Origin: DYRB01 sp963802205
Lineage (GTDB): Bacteria; Pseudomonadota; Gammaproteobacteria; Chromatiales; Chromatiaceae
Assembly (NCBI GenBank): GCA_963802205.1
Contig: CAWDHW010000028.1
Span: 1 to 50,847 of the forward strand
Direction: 5' to 3'
DNA: 50,847 bases
Positions 26,500-36,058 of the stretch are shown here, piece by piece. Position numbers and translations under genes: made by a program. Numbering within the stretch: the stretch's first letter is position 1; the number at the start of each line of letters is the position of its first letter. The notes beneath the pieces are model-generated. The model worked only from the letters and a program-made list of their open reading frames with translations. It did no database searches and was not told where the DNA came from.

Positions 26500-28011
26500 T
26501 TACGGGGCGGTGGCGGGCAGATCGGCCACCCAGCGCCCGGCGGCGGCGCGGCTGAGATCCAGCACCCCCTGGGGATAGAGCCCCAGGACAAGGACCAACA
26601 CGACGGCCACGGCCACTACCCCAAGTTCACGCGGACGAAGATCCTCCGCCTCGCCCACCAGGGGCCCAGTGACCGGACCGAAGCAGGCGCGACGATAGGC
26701 CCCAAGAAAGTACCCGGCCCCGAGCACGGCCCCGAACAGGGCGGCGAGGCCGGCGCCGGTGTGGGTGTGGAGCGCGCTCATGATCAGCAACAATTCCGCC
26801 GGGAAGCCGCTGGTCCCAGGTACCCCGAGCGACGCCAAACCGAGGATCAGGAAGCCGCCAGCCAGCAGTGGCATGGTACGAGCCACCCCGCCCAGGCTCG
26901 CCAGTTCCGTGGTCCCGGTGCGGTGGTGCAGGAAGCCCGCGATCAGAAACAGGCCCCCCGCCACCAGACTGAAATTGAGCAACTGAAAGACGGCCCCCTG
27001 GAGCCCCTCCAGACTCAGCGACGAGATCCCCAGCACCACCAGCCCGACGTGGCTGATGCTGGAAAAGGCCAACATGCGGCGCAGATTGGTCTGGGCCAGG
27101 GCCCCCAGAGCCCCATAGAGGATGCCCACCACCCCGAGTCCCGCCAGTAGCCAGTGCAGGTCTTGGGCCGCATCCGGGGCCAGGGGCACCACGAAGCGGA
27201 TCAGCCCATAGGCCCCGAGCTTGAGCCCCGTCATCAGGGCGGCGACGCTCACAGGCCCGTCCGAGGCCACCACCGGCAGCCAGGTGTGCAGCGGGAAGAC
27301 CGGAGTCTTGACCGCGAAGCCCGCCAGCAGAAGCAGGAAGACCGTCAGTTCCAGCCCGTCCGGCAACGGAGTCTCGCGCAGGGCCTGGTAATCGAAGGAC
27401 AGCCCAGCCGGGACCGCCACCCCAGTCACACCGGCGTGGTTAAAGGCGAGCAAGATGAAGGCGAACAGCAGCGGCACCCCCGCCACCAGCATGAACAGGG
27501 TGTATTTGACCGCGGCAAAGCGCCGGTTCGGGCCTATGCCCCACAGGCTCACCAGGAAGAAGATCGGGATCAGAGTCAGCTCCCAGAACAGGAAGAAGAG
27601 CACCGTATCCAGGGCCAGGAAGACCCCGAGGGTGGTGCTCTCCAGTACCAATAGCAGGCTGTAATAGAGCCGCGGCATGGTCCGCACGCCGCTCCAGGAG
27701 GCGAGAATGACCCCGATCGTCAGAAGCACCGTGAATGGAAGGAATACAACCGCAAGACCGTCCACCCCGAGCGTATAGTGGACATTGAGGCTTGGGATCC
27801 AGGAATAGCGCTCGATGAGCTGGAAGTCGCCGCTGGCGGAGTCGAAGCGAGCCAGCGCGACGAGCGACAGGGCCAGATCTATCAAGGCTGTGGCCAGGGC
27901 AATCCAGCGGGCGCCCCTCGGGTCCGGAACCAGCCAGATGAGGGCGGCCCCGACCGGCAGGGTCAGCAGCAGCAGGCTCAACAGCGGCAGGCCAAGGTTG
28001 AAGTCCGTCAT
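26500..28011 (-). CDS. NuoM/MrpD-like proton-conducting membrane subunit (third copy, operon gene 6)
   Basis: 503 residues, about 14 membrane helices. It keeps the proton-channel residues of the antiporter-like complex I subunits: Glu in FLFWELTLIPIFF, Lys in AVKTPVFPLHTWLP, Lys in TGLKLGAYGLIRF, and the SSISHVGLVVLG helix. Part of the inorganic-carbon operon, not of a complete Nuo complex, since no nuoA-I genes are present. ATG 28011 is preferred to 28035 because GAGGAG lies 7 nt before it; the gap to the previous stop is then 10 bp. Likely couples proton flow to DabA-dependent CO2 hydration. Confidence 0.82.
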   Translation of the reverse strand: MTDFNLGLPLLSLLLLTLPVGAALIWLVPDPRGARWIALATALIDLALSLVALARFDSASGDFQLIERYSWIPSLNVHYTLGVDGLAVVFLPFTVLLTIGVILASWSGVRTMPRLYYSLLLVLESTTLGVFLALDTVLFFLFWELTLIPIFFLVSLWGIGPNRRFAAVKYTLFMLVAGVPLLFAFILLAFNHAGVTGVAVPAGLSFDYQALRETPLPDGLELTVFLLLLAGFAVKTPVFPLHTWLPVVASDGPVSVAALMTGLKLGAYGLIRFVVPLAPDAAQDLHWLLAGLGVVGILYGALGALAQTNLRRMLAFSSISHVGLVVLGISSLSLEGLQGAVFQLLNFSLVAGGLFLIAGFLHHRTGTTELASLGGVARTMPLLAGGFLILGLASLGVPGTSGFPAELLLIMSALHTHTGAGLAALFGAVLGAGYFLGAYRRACFGPVTGPLVGEAEDLRPRELGVVAVAVVLVLVLGLYPQGVLDLSRAAAGRWVADLPATAP

Positions 28012-28021
28012 CGGCGTCTCC

Positions 28022-29540
28022 TCATGGGTGCCCAAGCCCGAAGCGTGCGGCCAGGGCGCTCAAGGGCGCATCCGTGACCTCCAGCCAGGGCTCGGAGTAG
28101 AACCCCGCCCCCAGCAGGACCAGAATCACCACCCCGGCGATGATCCGCTCGGGCCAGGTTGCCGGCGGGATTTTGGCGGTAGCCTCCACCCTGGCGGGGC
28201 CCAAGAAGGCGCGCTGGAAGGCCCACAGCAGAAAGGCCGCCGCGGCGACGTTACCCAGGGCCGCGGCGATGGTGACCAGGGCCCCGAAGCGCTCGATGGC
28301 CGCCTCCAGCATCAAATGGACGGCGTCGAAACCTGGGGTCCCCGGCATGCCGACGATGGACAGGCCGGCGACGAAGAAGGCGATGCCGATCATGGGCAGG
28401 CGGTCGAAGAGCCCGCCGAGCTTGTTCAGCGCCGTGGTGCGCGTGCGTCCATAGACACAGCCGGTCATGAACAAAAGCCCGGCAATGGCGACCCCAAAGT
28501 TGGCCGAAAGCATCACCGCCCCCTGGAAGGCCCCGGTCCCCAGGCTGAAGAGCCCGATGATAAGCACGCTGGTATGGCTGACCACGGCGTAGGCCAGGAG
28601 CCGGCGCAGGTTGGTCTGCATCAGGGCGAGCAGGGCGGCATAGAAGATCCCGGCGGTGGCGAAGGCGACCACATAGGCGCTCCAGCGGTCCACCGTCTCC
28701 GGCAGCAGGGGGAAGACGAAGCGCACCAGGCCGTAGATGCCGACCTTGAGCCCGAGCAGGAAGACCGGGGCCACGGCCACGTTGCCGTGCTCCGCCACCA
28801 TGGGGAGCCAGCCGTGCAGGGGGAATAACGGCGTGCGGATGGCCAGGCCATAGAACAGCAGGAAGAAGGTCAGCGACGCCAGGGCCGGGGCCACCGGGAC
28901 CGCGGCCAGCTCCGTGAGGTCGAAGCTCCAGTGCCCGGCATTGGCGGCGGCATGGTTCCAGCCCAGGAGCAGGGTCCCCGCCAGGAGCAGGACGAGCGCG
29001 GTGCCCATGAACTCGTAGTAGCGCTGGCGGCCCTGGTCCTCCGCGGGTGAGGTGGCCCAGCGCCCCATGAGGTACCCCACCAGCCCCAGTTGGACTGCCG
29101 AGACCGACCACGAACCAGAGCAGGTCCAGGGTGGTGAAGAGCGACATCAGGGTCGCCTCGCAGGCCAGGGCCACCGCCAGGAACAGCGGGGTCGGCCGCA
29201 GACGCCGGGTCGGGGCATAGATGATCACCAGCAGGGACAGCAAGGCGGTGAGCAGGATGAAGATCACCCCCACCCCATCCACCCCGACGTGGTAGTTCAG
29301 GGCCGGGGAGAGGGACCAGCGCTCGGCGAACTGGAGGGCCGCGCTCGCGTGGTCCAGGCGCAGGAAGAGGTAGACCGCCAGGGCCAACTCCGTCACCGCT
29401 GTGGCGAGGGCCAGGGCGATGCCCAAGGCCTCGCGACGGACTCCGAGCAGGGCCAGGGCCGCCCCCAGCGGCAGCAGTTGCATCAGGGCCAGCACCGGGA
29501 AGGTGTGGGCCGTCGTGACCAGAGTCTGTGCGGCTGTCAT
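28022..29540 (-). CDS. NuoM-like membrane subunit, divergent (second copy, operon gene 5; one frameshift)
   Basis: About 505 residues once a single extra G near 29,095 is allowed for: the frame from 29540 reads LLWFVVG-L and the other frame continues QLGLVGYLMGRW. Membrane helices, RTPLFPLHGWLPMVAEHGN and LGLKVGIYGLVRF are present. The first channel motif, FWELTLIP in its paralogues, is replaced by FVVGLAVQLGL, so the helix-5 Glu is missing, and the helix-7 Lys of VKTP is Arg (IRTP). It may be a structural rather than proton-pumping subunit. It starts 14 bp after dabB. Confidence 0.75.
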
Positions 29541-29554
29541 CCTCCGGCTCCCCC

Positions 29555-31129
29555 TTACAGGATGACCACGAGTGTGGCCATGATGAGCAGCAACAGGTAG
29601 CGCGGCCGCGTGAGCAGTTCATCGACCTGGAGCAGGTAGCCACCGAGCAAGCGAATCAGCCGCTCCATCCCCTCGCCGCCGCCACTCAAGACCAGATGCT
29701 CCTCGAACCAGTGCAGGATGCCGGCCAGCCAATCCATGAAGCCCCCGACCAGGCCCCTGCCCGTGGTCAAACCCTGCGCCGGTCTGTGCCCGTCCGCCGG
29801 GCCCTGGCGCTGGGCCTCCCAATCGGCCATCGACGCCAGGGCGCCGGCCTGGGACGGCAGACCCACGAGGCGGTTGACAACCTGGTCGTCGAAGGCTTGG
29901 AGGTCGCGGGCCAGGGCCTGGGTCGGGCGCACCAGCAGGGCATCGCTCGCCGCGTCCAGCCAGAAACCCTGGACCGCCGCGTTGTAGAGCCGGCGGTGCC
30001 GGGTCAACCAAGCCCCCACGGGTCGGGTCGGCCCAGGCATCCAGTGCATCAGTGCTGGGGCGTGGAGAAACTGGTAGGCCCGCCACAGGGCATGCAGGAT
30101 CAGGTGCGCCGTGGCCAGTTCGAACCAGCCGAGCCCGCACCACAGGAACATGAGCCCGACCTGGGTGGTGGTGGAGGCCATCAGGGAGCCCTTCACATCG
30201 GCCTTGGTCAGGCCCGTGAGCCAGCCGTAGACCGCGGTGAGTATCCCCAGCAGCGCCACCAAGGGCCTCAGGGCCGGGGCCTGCTCGAACAGGGGGGCGA
30301 TTCGGATCAGCAGATAGACCCCGGCGTGGACCATGAGGGACCCGTAAAAGACAGCGCTGGACGGCGTGGGCCCCTCCAGGGCACGGCCGATCCAGCCGGA
30401 GAAAGGGATCATCCCGGACTTGGCCAGAGCCGCGGTCAGAAAGCCCAGCAGCAAAAGCCCTGCCGGCAGTCCGTGGAGTCCGGCGGCCCCTAACCCAAGT
30501 GCCGGCCACTCGGTACTTCCGAGCCAGGTCAGGGACAGGAAGATGGCGAGCAGGAAGCCGGCATCGCCGATGCGGTTGGTGACGAAGGCGCGGGTAGCGT
30601 TCACCGTAGCGGTGGAGCGGTCGTTGGCGTAGCCGATCAGCAGATAGGAACTGAGGCCCGCCAGTTCCCAGCCGACAAAGGTGATGACGGCGTTGCCGGC
30701 GGTGACGATGAGCAGCATGGCCCCGGTGAACAGGGACAGGGTCATGAAAAAGCGACGGAAGCCCGGTTCCCGGTGCATATAGTGCACCGAGAAGCGCAGG
30801 GTCAGGAGGCAGATGAAGGCGACCAGGGTTGCCATGGCCAGGCCCAGGGGGTCGAGGCCGAGGCTCAGGGGGACAGACACCTTACCGCTGGCGAGCCAGG
30901 TCCCCAGGACGATCTGCCCCGGGGCCCCCGCGACCAGGGCGATCAGGGCCAGGGTCAGGGCGGCGATCAGGGACAGTGCCGCAGCACCCAGGGCGATGCG
31001 GGCCGGCACGCGCTCCTTGGCATCGCTGGGGCCTGGATCCAGGGCCAGGCCGACGCCGATCCAGAGGGCGGCGCTCAGAGGGGCCAGGGGAATCAGTGCC
31101 CCCAGAAGGACGGCAAACAGGTCAGGCAT
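29555..31129 (-). CDS. dabB: DabB-type NuoL-like membrane subunit of the inorganic-carbon pump
   Basis: 524 residues, related to NuoL/ND5. TFVGWELAGLSSYLLIGYAN keeps the helix-5 Glu, ALAKSGMIPFSGWIGRALEG the helix-7 Lys, and PTPSSAVFYGSLMVHAGVYL the following helix. It ends in a Leu-rich anchor (YLLLLIMATLVVIL). DabB proteins pair with DabA in the DAB inorganic-carbon accumulation complex and are proposed to use the cation gradient to make CO2 hydration one-way. Its ATG overlaps the dabA stop by 8 nt, so translation is coupled, which supports the assignment over a complex I role. Confidence 0.85.
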   Translation of the reverse strand: MPDLFAVLLGALIPLAPLSAALWIGVGLALDPGPSDAKERVPARIALGAAALSLIAALTLALIALVAGAPGQIVLGTWLASGKVSVPLSLGLDPLGLAMATLVAFICLLTLRFSVHYMHREPGFRRFFMTLSLFTGAMLLIVTAGNAVITFVGWELAGLSSYLLIGYANDRSTATVNATRAFVTNRIGDAGFLLAIFLSLTWLGSTEWPALGLGAAGLHGLPAGLLLLGFLTAALAKSGMIPFSGWIGRALEGPTPSSAVFYGSLMVHAGVYLLIRIAPLFEQAPALRPLVALLGILTAVYGWLTGLTKADVKGSLMASTTTQVGLMFLWCGLGWFELATAHLILHALWRAYQFLHAPALMHWMPGPTRPVGAWLTRHRRLYNAAVQGFWLDAASDALLVRPTQALARDLQAFDDQVVNRLVGLPSQAGALASMADWEAQRQGPADGHRPAQGLTTGRGLVGGFMDWLAGILHWFEEHLVLSGGGEGMERLIRLLGGYLLQVDELLTRPRYLLLLIMATLVVIL

Positions 31130-34100
31130 GGTGGGTCCTCCCCCCAGGGACCGTGGGCGTCCCGGCGATCAGGGCCGGCGGTCTTGGCCCACTGAAGCCC
31201 AGGTAGCACTCCGGCGAGCGTCCCACCAGCGGCGGCGGTGTGGCGGGTGGCTGCCAGGGGACCCAGCCGATCCCGGGCTCGAATAGGGCTATGGCCCCAG
31301 TCTCCGGGTCCAGGGAGGCGAGCTGCACCCAGGCCCCGCCCACCAGTTCCGCCACCGCCGGCTGGCGCTGGTAGATGGCGGTCAGCAGGTCCGTGGACTG
31401 CTCCACCACCACCAGCAGGCGCATGGCCTCATGGATCTCCACCATCTGCCGCGGCAGCCCGGTGCGCAGGTCCGAGGTGGTCCCCTCCATGACCCCAAGG
31501 AGCCCGGCGACGTTGTGGGTAACCTTGGAGCCGCAGCCGTAACCCTCGTCGTTGGAGGCGGAGAAGTAATACTCCAGGCTGATCCCCGCCCCCACGGCCC
31601 CGTTGATGACCAGGTGCCGCTCCAGGATCTCGCCCGAGGGGTCCTGGGTCGGGTCGTAGGAGATGAGGAAGGCGCGGCGATCGAAGAAGGCACCGCGGCT
31701 CAAGGAGCGCCGACCGAAGAAGGCGCAGGCGTTGGTGGCGTGACCCAGCTCCGGTCGGACCTGGGAGATGTCCAACGCCCGGGCCGCCACATGGCGGTGG
31801 GCGGCCTCCGGGTCCATCCCGGCGGGGGCCGAGGCGAAGCGGCGGCAGCGCTCCTGGGCGTGGAGCCGGCATGCCTGATCCAGGGCCGAGCGCACACGCC
31901 CCAGGGTTGACGCCAATCCCGGCGGGACATCCAGGGTGTCGTACCAGTCCACCTGGTCGTTGCAGGTGTCGTGCTCGCCGCCGACGAACCAGGTCCCCTC
32001 GGGGATCTCGATCCCGCGCCCGGCGAGCAGGACGCGCACTTGCGGGCGATTGGCCATGGCGCACACCAGGCGGGCATTGGGCCCGCTGAAGCGCCCGGAG
32101 CAGGCCCCGCAGTTGTAGGCGGAGGCATGGGGGTTGTTCTGATTGCGGGAGCCGTGGCCGAGGATCACCACCAGTGGGGCGAAGCCCTTGGTGAGTCCGG
32201 TGCTGGTGAGCAGGGCGGCGACCCGCTCGGCCTGTTCGGCATCCGTGTAGCCCAGGCGGGGGGCGTCAATGGTAGCGGGGGGGCTGTCGTTGGGCGCGGT
32301 GTACTGGATGCCGGTGGCAACCTCCGGCACCAGCCCCCGGCGCAGGGAGCGGACCAACCCAGCGAAGGGCACCGGGGCCGCCAGCTTGCCCGCCAGCGAG
32401 AGACCGACGAAGGGCCCCGTCAGGGCCGCCGTCACCGCAGGACCCAAAATCCCGAGCCGCCCGCGCTCAAGCAAAGCCCCGGTGGCGGTCCGCAGCCAAC
32501 CCTGGCGCCGCCTGTGAACCTGACCCAATGCCTCGCACTCCGGGCGCGGGACCTCGCGGACCTCCTGGGTGGGGATGACCGGGGCCGGGATCACCGGGGC
32601 AAGGGCGGAGACCCCGGTGTCGTCCAGGCCCCGCCAGTTGTGCGGGACGCTGTAATGGGCGGCAGCCCCCAGGGTCTCGATCTCCGGGTCGAGTTCTTCG
32701 AGGTGACGGCGGGTCCCCTCCTCACGGTCGTCCATACAGAACATGACCTGGGCGGCGGGGGTCGCGTCGGGGTCGCCGCGGCGGGCGAAACGCCCGCGCC
32801 CCTGGTTGTGGGCCAGGGCACTGAGGATCTGTTCGCGGTAATGGCGCTCGTAGGCTCGCAGCCAGAGGTAGCCGACGGTGTCGGGATCCAGGCGGTCCAG
32901 GACGGCGAGGATGGCCGCAGCCCCTTGCGGCCCCAACGCACGGACCTCGGCCCCGCACAGCCCAAGGTACTGGGCGGCCTGGAACAGGGGCCAGGCGCCG
33001 CGCAGGACCGAGGGGCCTTGACCCACACGCTGGTCGGCCGCGGGGCTATGTTTCCAGGTCCACAACAGGGCCGCCAGGTGTCCCCAGCCGGGGTCGCCCC
33101 GGTCCAGATCGGAGTGGGCGGCGGCGCGGGCGGCGCGGGTGGCCAGGTATTCCGGCAGCCCGTCGCTGTAGAGGGCGTGGCGCACCAGGAACTCCTCGGG
33201 GTTGCGCCGAAAGTACCAGCGCAGCATGTCCAGGCTCCCCTCGATCTGCCACTGGCCGCGGCACAGGTGCTGGGCGTAGATACGCTCCAGTACCAGGCGC
33301 AGGGCCAGATAGTCGAGCATGGACACCGGCGTGGTGTAACCCTGATCCCGGCCCGGCTCCTCGGCCGCTGTTCCAGACGCGGCTCTACCTCCTCCATCCC
33401 TGGAGTCGTGCCTCCCGCCGGGACTTCCACGTCCCTGTGGGTCGTACTCAGGGTGCAGGTCGCGCCACAGGGTCATCCCGGACCAGCCGGGCAGTTCCAG
33501 GGCCAGACGCTCCAGGTAGGGGACCCAGCGCTCGCGCACCAGACCGAGCCGTTTGAGCTCGGCGACGATCGCCTCGAGCGGGTCCTCGGGCAGGGCCTCG
33601 ACCTCCGCCCCCCAGGCGTCCAGGTCACGGAAGATCGGGGTCATATCGACCCGGGCCGACAGGCGCCAGGCGCGGTAGAGCCCCCCATTCGGACCTGGCC
33701 CCAGGCGTGGGTTGTGCCAGGCGGCAAGGCCCTCGTCCAGGCCGGTGACCAGATGGCGCACCACTTGGGGACGGATCTGGTCCATCAGGTCCTCGCCGGT
33801 GAGCAGGCGCAGGAGCCCGCGCAGGGTCAGCTCGGGCCCCACCCTGTCGATGAGGGACTGGAGCTGGGCGGCGGCCTCGATTCGGATCAGGCGCTCCACA
33901 GGGGGCTTGTCGGAACCGCCCGCGTCGGCATCCTGATGCTGGACCGCAGCCAACATGCGTTCGGCCTGTTCCGGGGCCAGGTCCAGCAGGTCCTCCGGGT
34001 GCAGGTTGGTGGCTTCCAGGCCGAGCACTCCCAGACAGGCGAGCCGCAGGTCGGCGATAGCACCGGCCTCGTCGCCCGCCCCACCCAGGGCCAGAGACTG

Positions 34101-34580
34101 TGCCAACAGTCGCGCCCGCGCCTGTGCCGGGACCTCGGGCTGGAAGGCTCGCAGGGCGTTGTACTCGGTGATCTGCCAGTTGAGCCGGGCGGTAGTGATG
34201 GGCCCGATGGGGTGGAGCAGGGCCGCGAGGCAGAGGTCGCCGCGACACAGTGACGCGAATGCTTCAACGCCTGGGACGAGCGGCTCGTCGGCCCCCAGGT
34301 CGGGGTCCTCGGCGAGGACCGCCTCCAGGTCGCCGCGGTCGATGCGGCCCTCCGCATAGTAGGCGCGGAAACGCTCCGGGGGCAGAAAGCCGCGGGTGCC
34401 GGTGAGGCGGCGGGCCGCGCCGATGGCCTCGCGGAAGCCCTGATGCTGGTAGCCGTGCAGGGTGTTGTGGTGGACGAAGTCCCGGATCGGGGCCTGTCCG
34501 GGCAGCACGTGTTCCAGATGGGCCACCGCCGCACGGATCTGGGCCCGGATGTCGCCTGAGGTTGCCGCGTGTCCGCTCAT
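31122..34580 (-). CDS. dabA: DabA (DUF2309), carbonic-anhydrase-like subunit of the inorganic-carbon pump
   Basis: 1152-residue peripheral protein. The Zn-ligand set of the family is recognisable: C615 and D617 in VMFCMDDREEGT, H809 in VVILGHGSRNQNNP and C824 in ASAYNCGACSGR. The H-to-C spacing of 15 matches that known for the Halothiobacillus protein. It starts with the usual HVLPGQAPIRDFVHHNTLHG. It vectorially hydrates CO2 to bicarbonate at the cytoplasmic face. Residues about 391-408 (GGGRAASGTAAEE region) are encoded by a 50-bp dispersed repeat also found at 40046, an in-frame insertion in a loop before SMLDYLALRL. Fourth-largest feature of the six-gene operon by position: gene 3. Confidence 0.92.
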   Translation of the reverse strand: MSGHAATSGDIRAQIRAAVAHLEHVLPGQAPIRDFVHHNTLHGYQHQGFREAIGAARRLTGTRGFLPPERFRAYYAEGRIDRGDLEAVLAEDPDLGADEPLVPGVEAFASLCRGDLCLAALLHPIGPITTARLNWQITEYNALRAFQPEVPAQARARLLAQSLALGGAGDEAGAIADLRLACLGVLGLEATNLHPEDLLDLAPEQAERMLAAVQHQDADAGGSDKPPVERLIRIEAAAQLQSLIDRVGPELTLRGLLRLLTGEDLMDQIRPQVVRHLVTGLDEGLAAWHNPRLGPGPNGGLYRAWRLSARVDMTPIFRDLDAWGAEVEALPEDPLEAIVAELKRLGLVRERWVPYLERLALELPGWSGMTLWRDLHPEYDPQGRGSPGGRHDSRDGGGRAASGTAAEEPGRDQGYTTPVSMLDYLALRLVLERIYAQHLCRGQWQIEGSLDMLRWYFRRNPEEFLVRHALYSDGLPEYLATRAARAAAHSDLDRGDPGWGHLAALLWTWKHSPAADQRVGQGPSVLRGAWPLFQAAQYLGLCGAEVRALGPQGAAAILAVLDRLDPDTVGYLWLRAYERHYREQILSALAHNQGRGRFARRGDPDATPAAQVMFCMDDREEGTRRHLEELDPEIETLGAAAHYSVPHNWRGLDDTGVSALAPVIPAPVIPTQEVREVPRPECEALGQVHRRRQGWLRTATGALLERGRLGILGPAVTAALTGPFVGLSLAGKLAAPVPFAGLVRSLRRGLVPEVATGIQYTAPNDSPPATIDAPRLGYTDAEQAERVAALLTSTGLTKGFAPLVVILGHGSRNQNNPHASAYNCGACSGRFSGPNARLVCAMANRPQVRVLLAGRGIEIPEGTWFVGGEHDTCNDQVDWYDTLDVPPGLASTLGRVRSALDQACRLHAQERCRRFASAPAGMDPEAAHRHVAARALDISQVRPELGHATNACAFFGRRSLSRGAFFDRRAFLISYDPTQDPSGEILERHLVINGAVGAGISLEYYFSASNDEGYGCGSKVTHNVAGLLGVMEGTTSDLRTGLPRQMVEIHEAMRLLVVVEQSTDLLTAIYQRQPAVAELVGGAWVQLASLDPETGAIALFEPGIGWVPWQPPATPPPLVGRSPECYLGFSGPRPPALIAGTPTVPGGRTHHA
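33359..33408. repeat. dispersed 50-bp repeat inside dabA
   Basis: Matches 40046-40096 over about 50 bp with a handful of mismatches and one 1-bp indel; the shared core includes GACGCGGCTCTACCTCCTCC. In dabA it is translated in frame on the minus strand as a Gly/Ala-rich loop. Confidence 0.75.
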
Positions 34581-34592
34581 GCCCGCCTCGCA

Positions 34593-36047
34593 CTAAAACC
34601 CGGCGCTCAAGGCCGCCAGGGTCGCCTGGGATAGGCGCAGGGCCGGCGCCGGAAAGATCCCGAGCAGCAGGATGCCCGCGGTCAGGACCGACGCGGCCCA
34701 CATCTCGCTCCCCTTGAGGTCCGCGACCTGGCGCATCTGCGGCCGCACGGGGCCCGTGAACAGGCGCCCAACGGTGCGCACGGCATAGGCGGCGCTGATC
34801 AGGACCCCGACGCTCAACAACACCATCAGCCAACCCCAGCGGGCAAAGCCGCCGATGAGGGCATGCAACTCGGCAATGAAACCCGCGGTCCCCGGCATCC
34901 CCACCGCGGCGACAAAGGCCAGGATGGTGAAGAAGGCAAAGCGCGGGGTGACGCGGATCAACGAGCTGTAGTGGCCGATCTCGCGGGTATGGGTGCGCTC
35001 GTAGAGCAGGCCGATGAGCAGGAACAGGGCCCCGGCCACCAGGCCGTGGGCCACCATCTGCATCACCGCCCCGGTGAACCCAGTGACATTGAGCGTCGCG
35101 ATCCCCACCAGGACCACCCCCATGTGGCTGATGGAGGAGTAAGCGATCATGGCCTTGAGGTCGGTCTGGCGCCAGGCCAGCAGGCCGCCGTAGACCAGAC
35201 TCAGCAGCGCGATGCCGAGCAGCACCCCCTGGAGGGCCAGCGCCGCATCCGGCAGCAGGACCACAGCGCGCAGCAGGCCATAGGAGCCCATCTTCAGCAG
35301 GATTCCGGAGAGCAGGATGCTCACCGGGCTGGGGGCCTCCACATGGGCGAGCGGCAGCCAGCCGTGAATGGGGAAGATGGGCATCTTGACCCCGAAGCCG
35401 ATGAGGAGCCCCAGGAAGATCAGGATCTGGGTCTCCTCCGGCAGGGCCCGGGCCCCACGCCCCATGTCCGCCATGGCGAAGCTGTGACCCGGGACGGCGT
35501 CGAACAGGAGCAGGAGCGAGATCAGCATGAAGACCGACCCGCCCATGGTGTAGAGGACAAAGTTCAGCGAGGCGCCTGCCCGTCCCTTGCCGCCCCAGCG
35601 GTCGATGAGGAAGAACAGCGGGATCAGGGTCAGCTCCCAGAAGACATAGAACAGGGCCCAGTCCTGGGCCATGAAGACCCCGAGCATGGCCGTCTCCAGG
35701 ACCAGCAGCAGCAGGTAATAGCCCTTAGGCCTATCGACGATGTAGCGGGAGGCCAGGACCGCCACCAGGGCGAGCAGGGTGGCGAGCATGACCAGCGGCA
35801 GGGAGACCCCGTCCACCCCCAACGCATAGGTCGTCCCCATGCGCGCGTTCCAGCGGATGGACTCGGCGTACTGCATCCCGGCCACAGATGTGTCGAAGCC
35901 AAACGCCAGGGCCCAGGCCAGGATCAGGGCCGCGCCGGCGGCGGCCAGGGCCACCCGGCGGATGATGGGTATCCGCTCGCCGGGCAGCAGCGCGATCAGC
36001 GCGGCGCCGACCAGCGGCAGGGCAAGCAGGAGTGAGAGATAACCCAT
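34593..36047 (-). CDS. NuoM-like proton-conducting membrane subunit (first copy, operon gene 2)
   Basis: 484 residues with about 14 membrane helices. All channel residues are kept: Glu in YVFWELTLIPLFFL, Lys in GVKMPIFPIHGWLPLAHVEA, Lys in GILLKMGSYGLLRA, and AYSSISHMGVVLVG. Closest in look to canonical NuoM, including HVEAPSPVSILLSG. It begins 12 bp after the sulP stop and ends 12 bp before dabA, so it sits between a carrier and the DUF2309 protein. Not accompanied by nuo hydrophilic subunits, hence assigned to the carbon pump. Confidence 0.82.
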   Translation of the reverse strand: MGYLSLLLALPLVGAALIALLPGERIPIIRRVALAAAGAALILAWALAFGFDTSVAGMQYAESIRWNARMGTTYALGVDGVSLPLVMLATLLALVAVLASRYIVDRPKGYYLLLLVLETAMLGVFMAQDWALFYVFWELTLIPLFFLIDRWGGKGRAGASLNFVLYTMGGSVFMLISLLLLFDAVPGHSFAMADMGRGARALPEETQILIFLGLLIGFGVKMPIFPIHGWLPLAHVEAPSPVSILLSGILLKMGSYGLLRAVVLLPDAALALQGVLLGIALLSLVYGGLLAWRQTDLKAMIAYSSISHMGVVLVGIATLNVTGFTGAVMQMVAHGLVAGALFLLIGLLYERTHTREIGHYSSLIRVTPRFAFFTILAFVAAVGMPGTAGFIAELHALIGGFARWGWLMVLLSVGVLISAAYAVRTVGRLFTGPVRPQMRQVADLKGSEMWAASVLTAGILLLGIFPAPALRLSQATLAALSAGF

Positions 36048-36058
36048 GGACGTTCCAG

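Noticed and set aside
31971..34253. 760-residue plus-strand ORF opposite dabA
   Set aside because: Shadow frame; DabA zinc ligands and motifs are on the minus strand.
26500..36047. Complex I (nuo) or Mrp antiporter operon
   Set aside because: Only L/M-like membrane subunits are present, with no hydrophilic nuo or small mrp subunits, and DabA lies in the middle.
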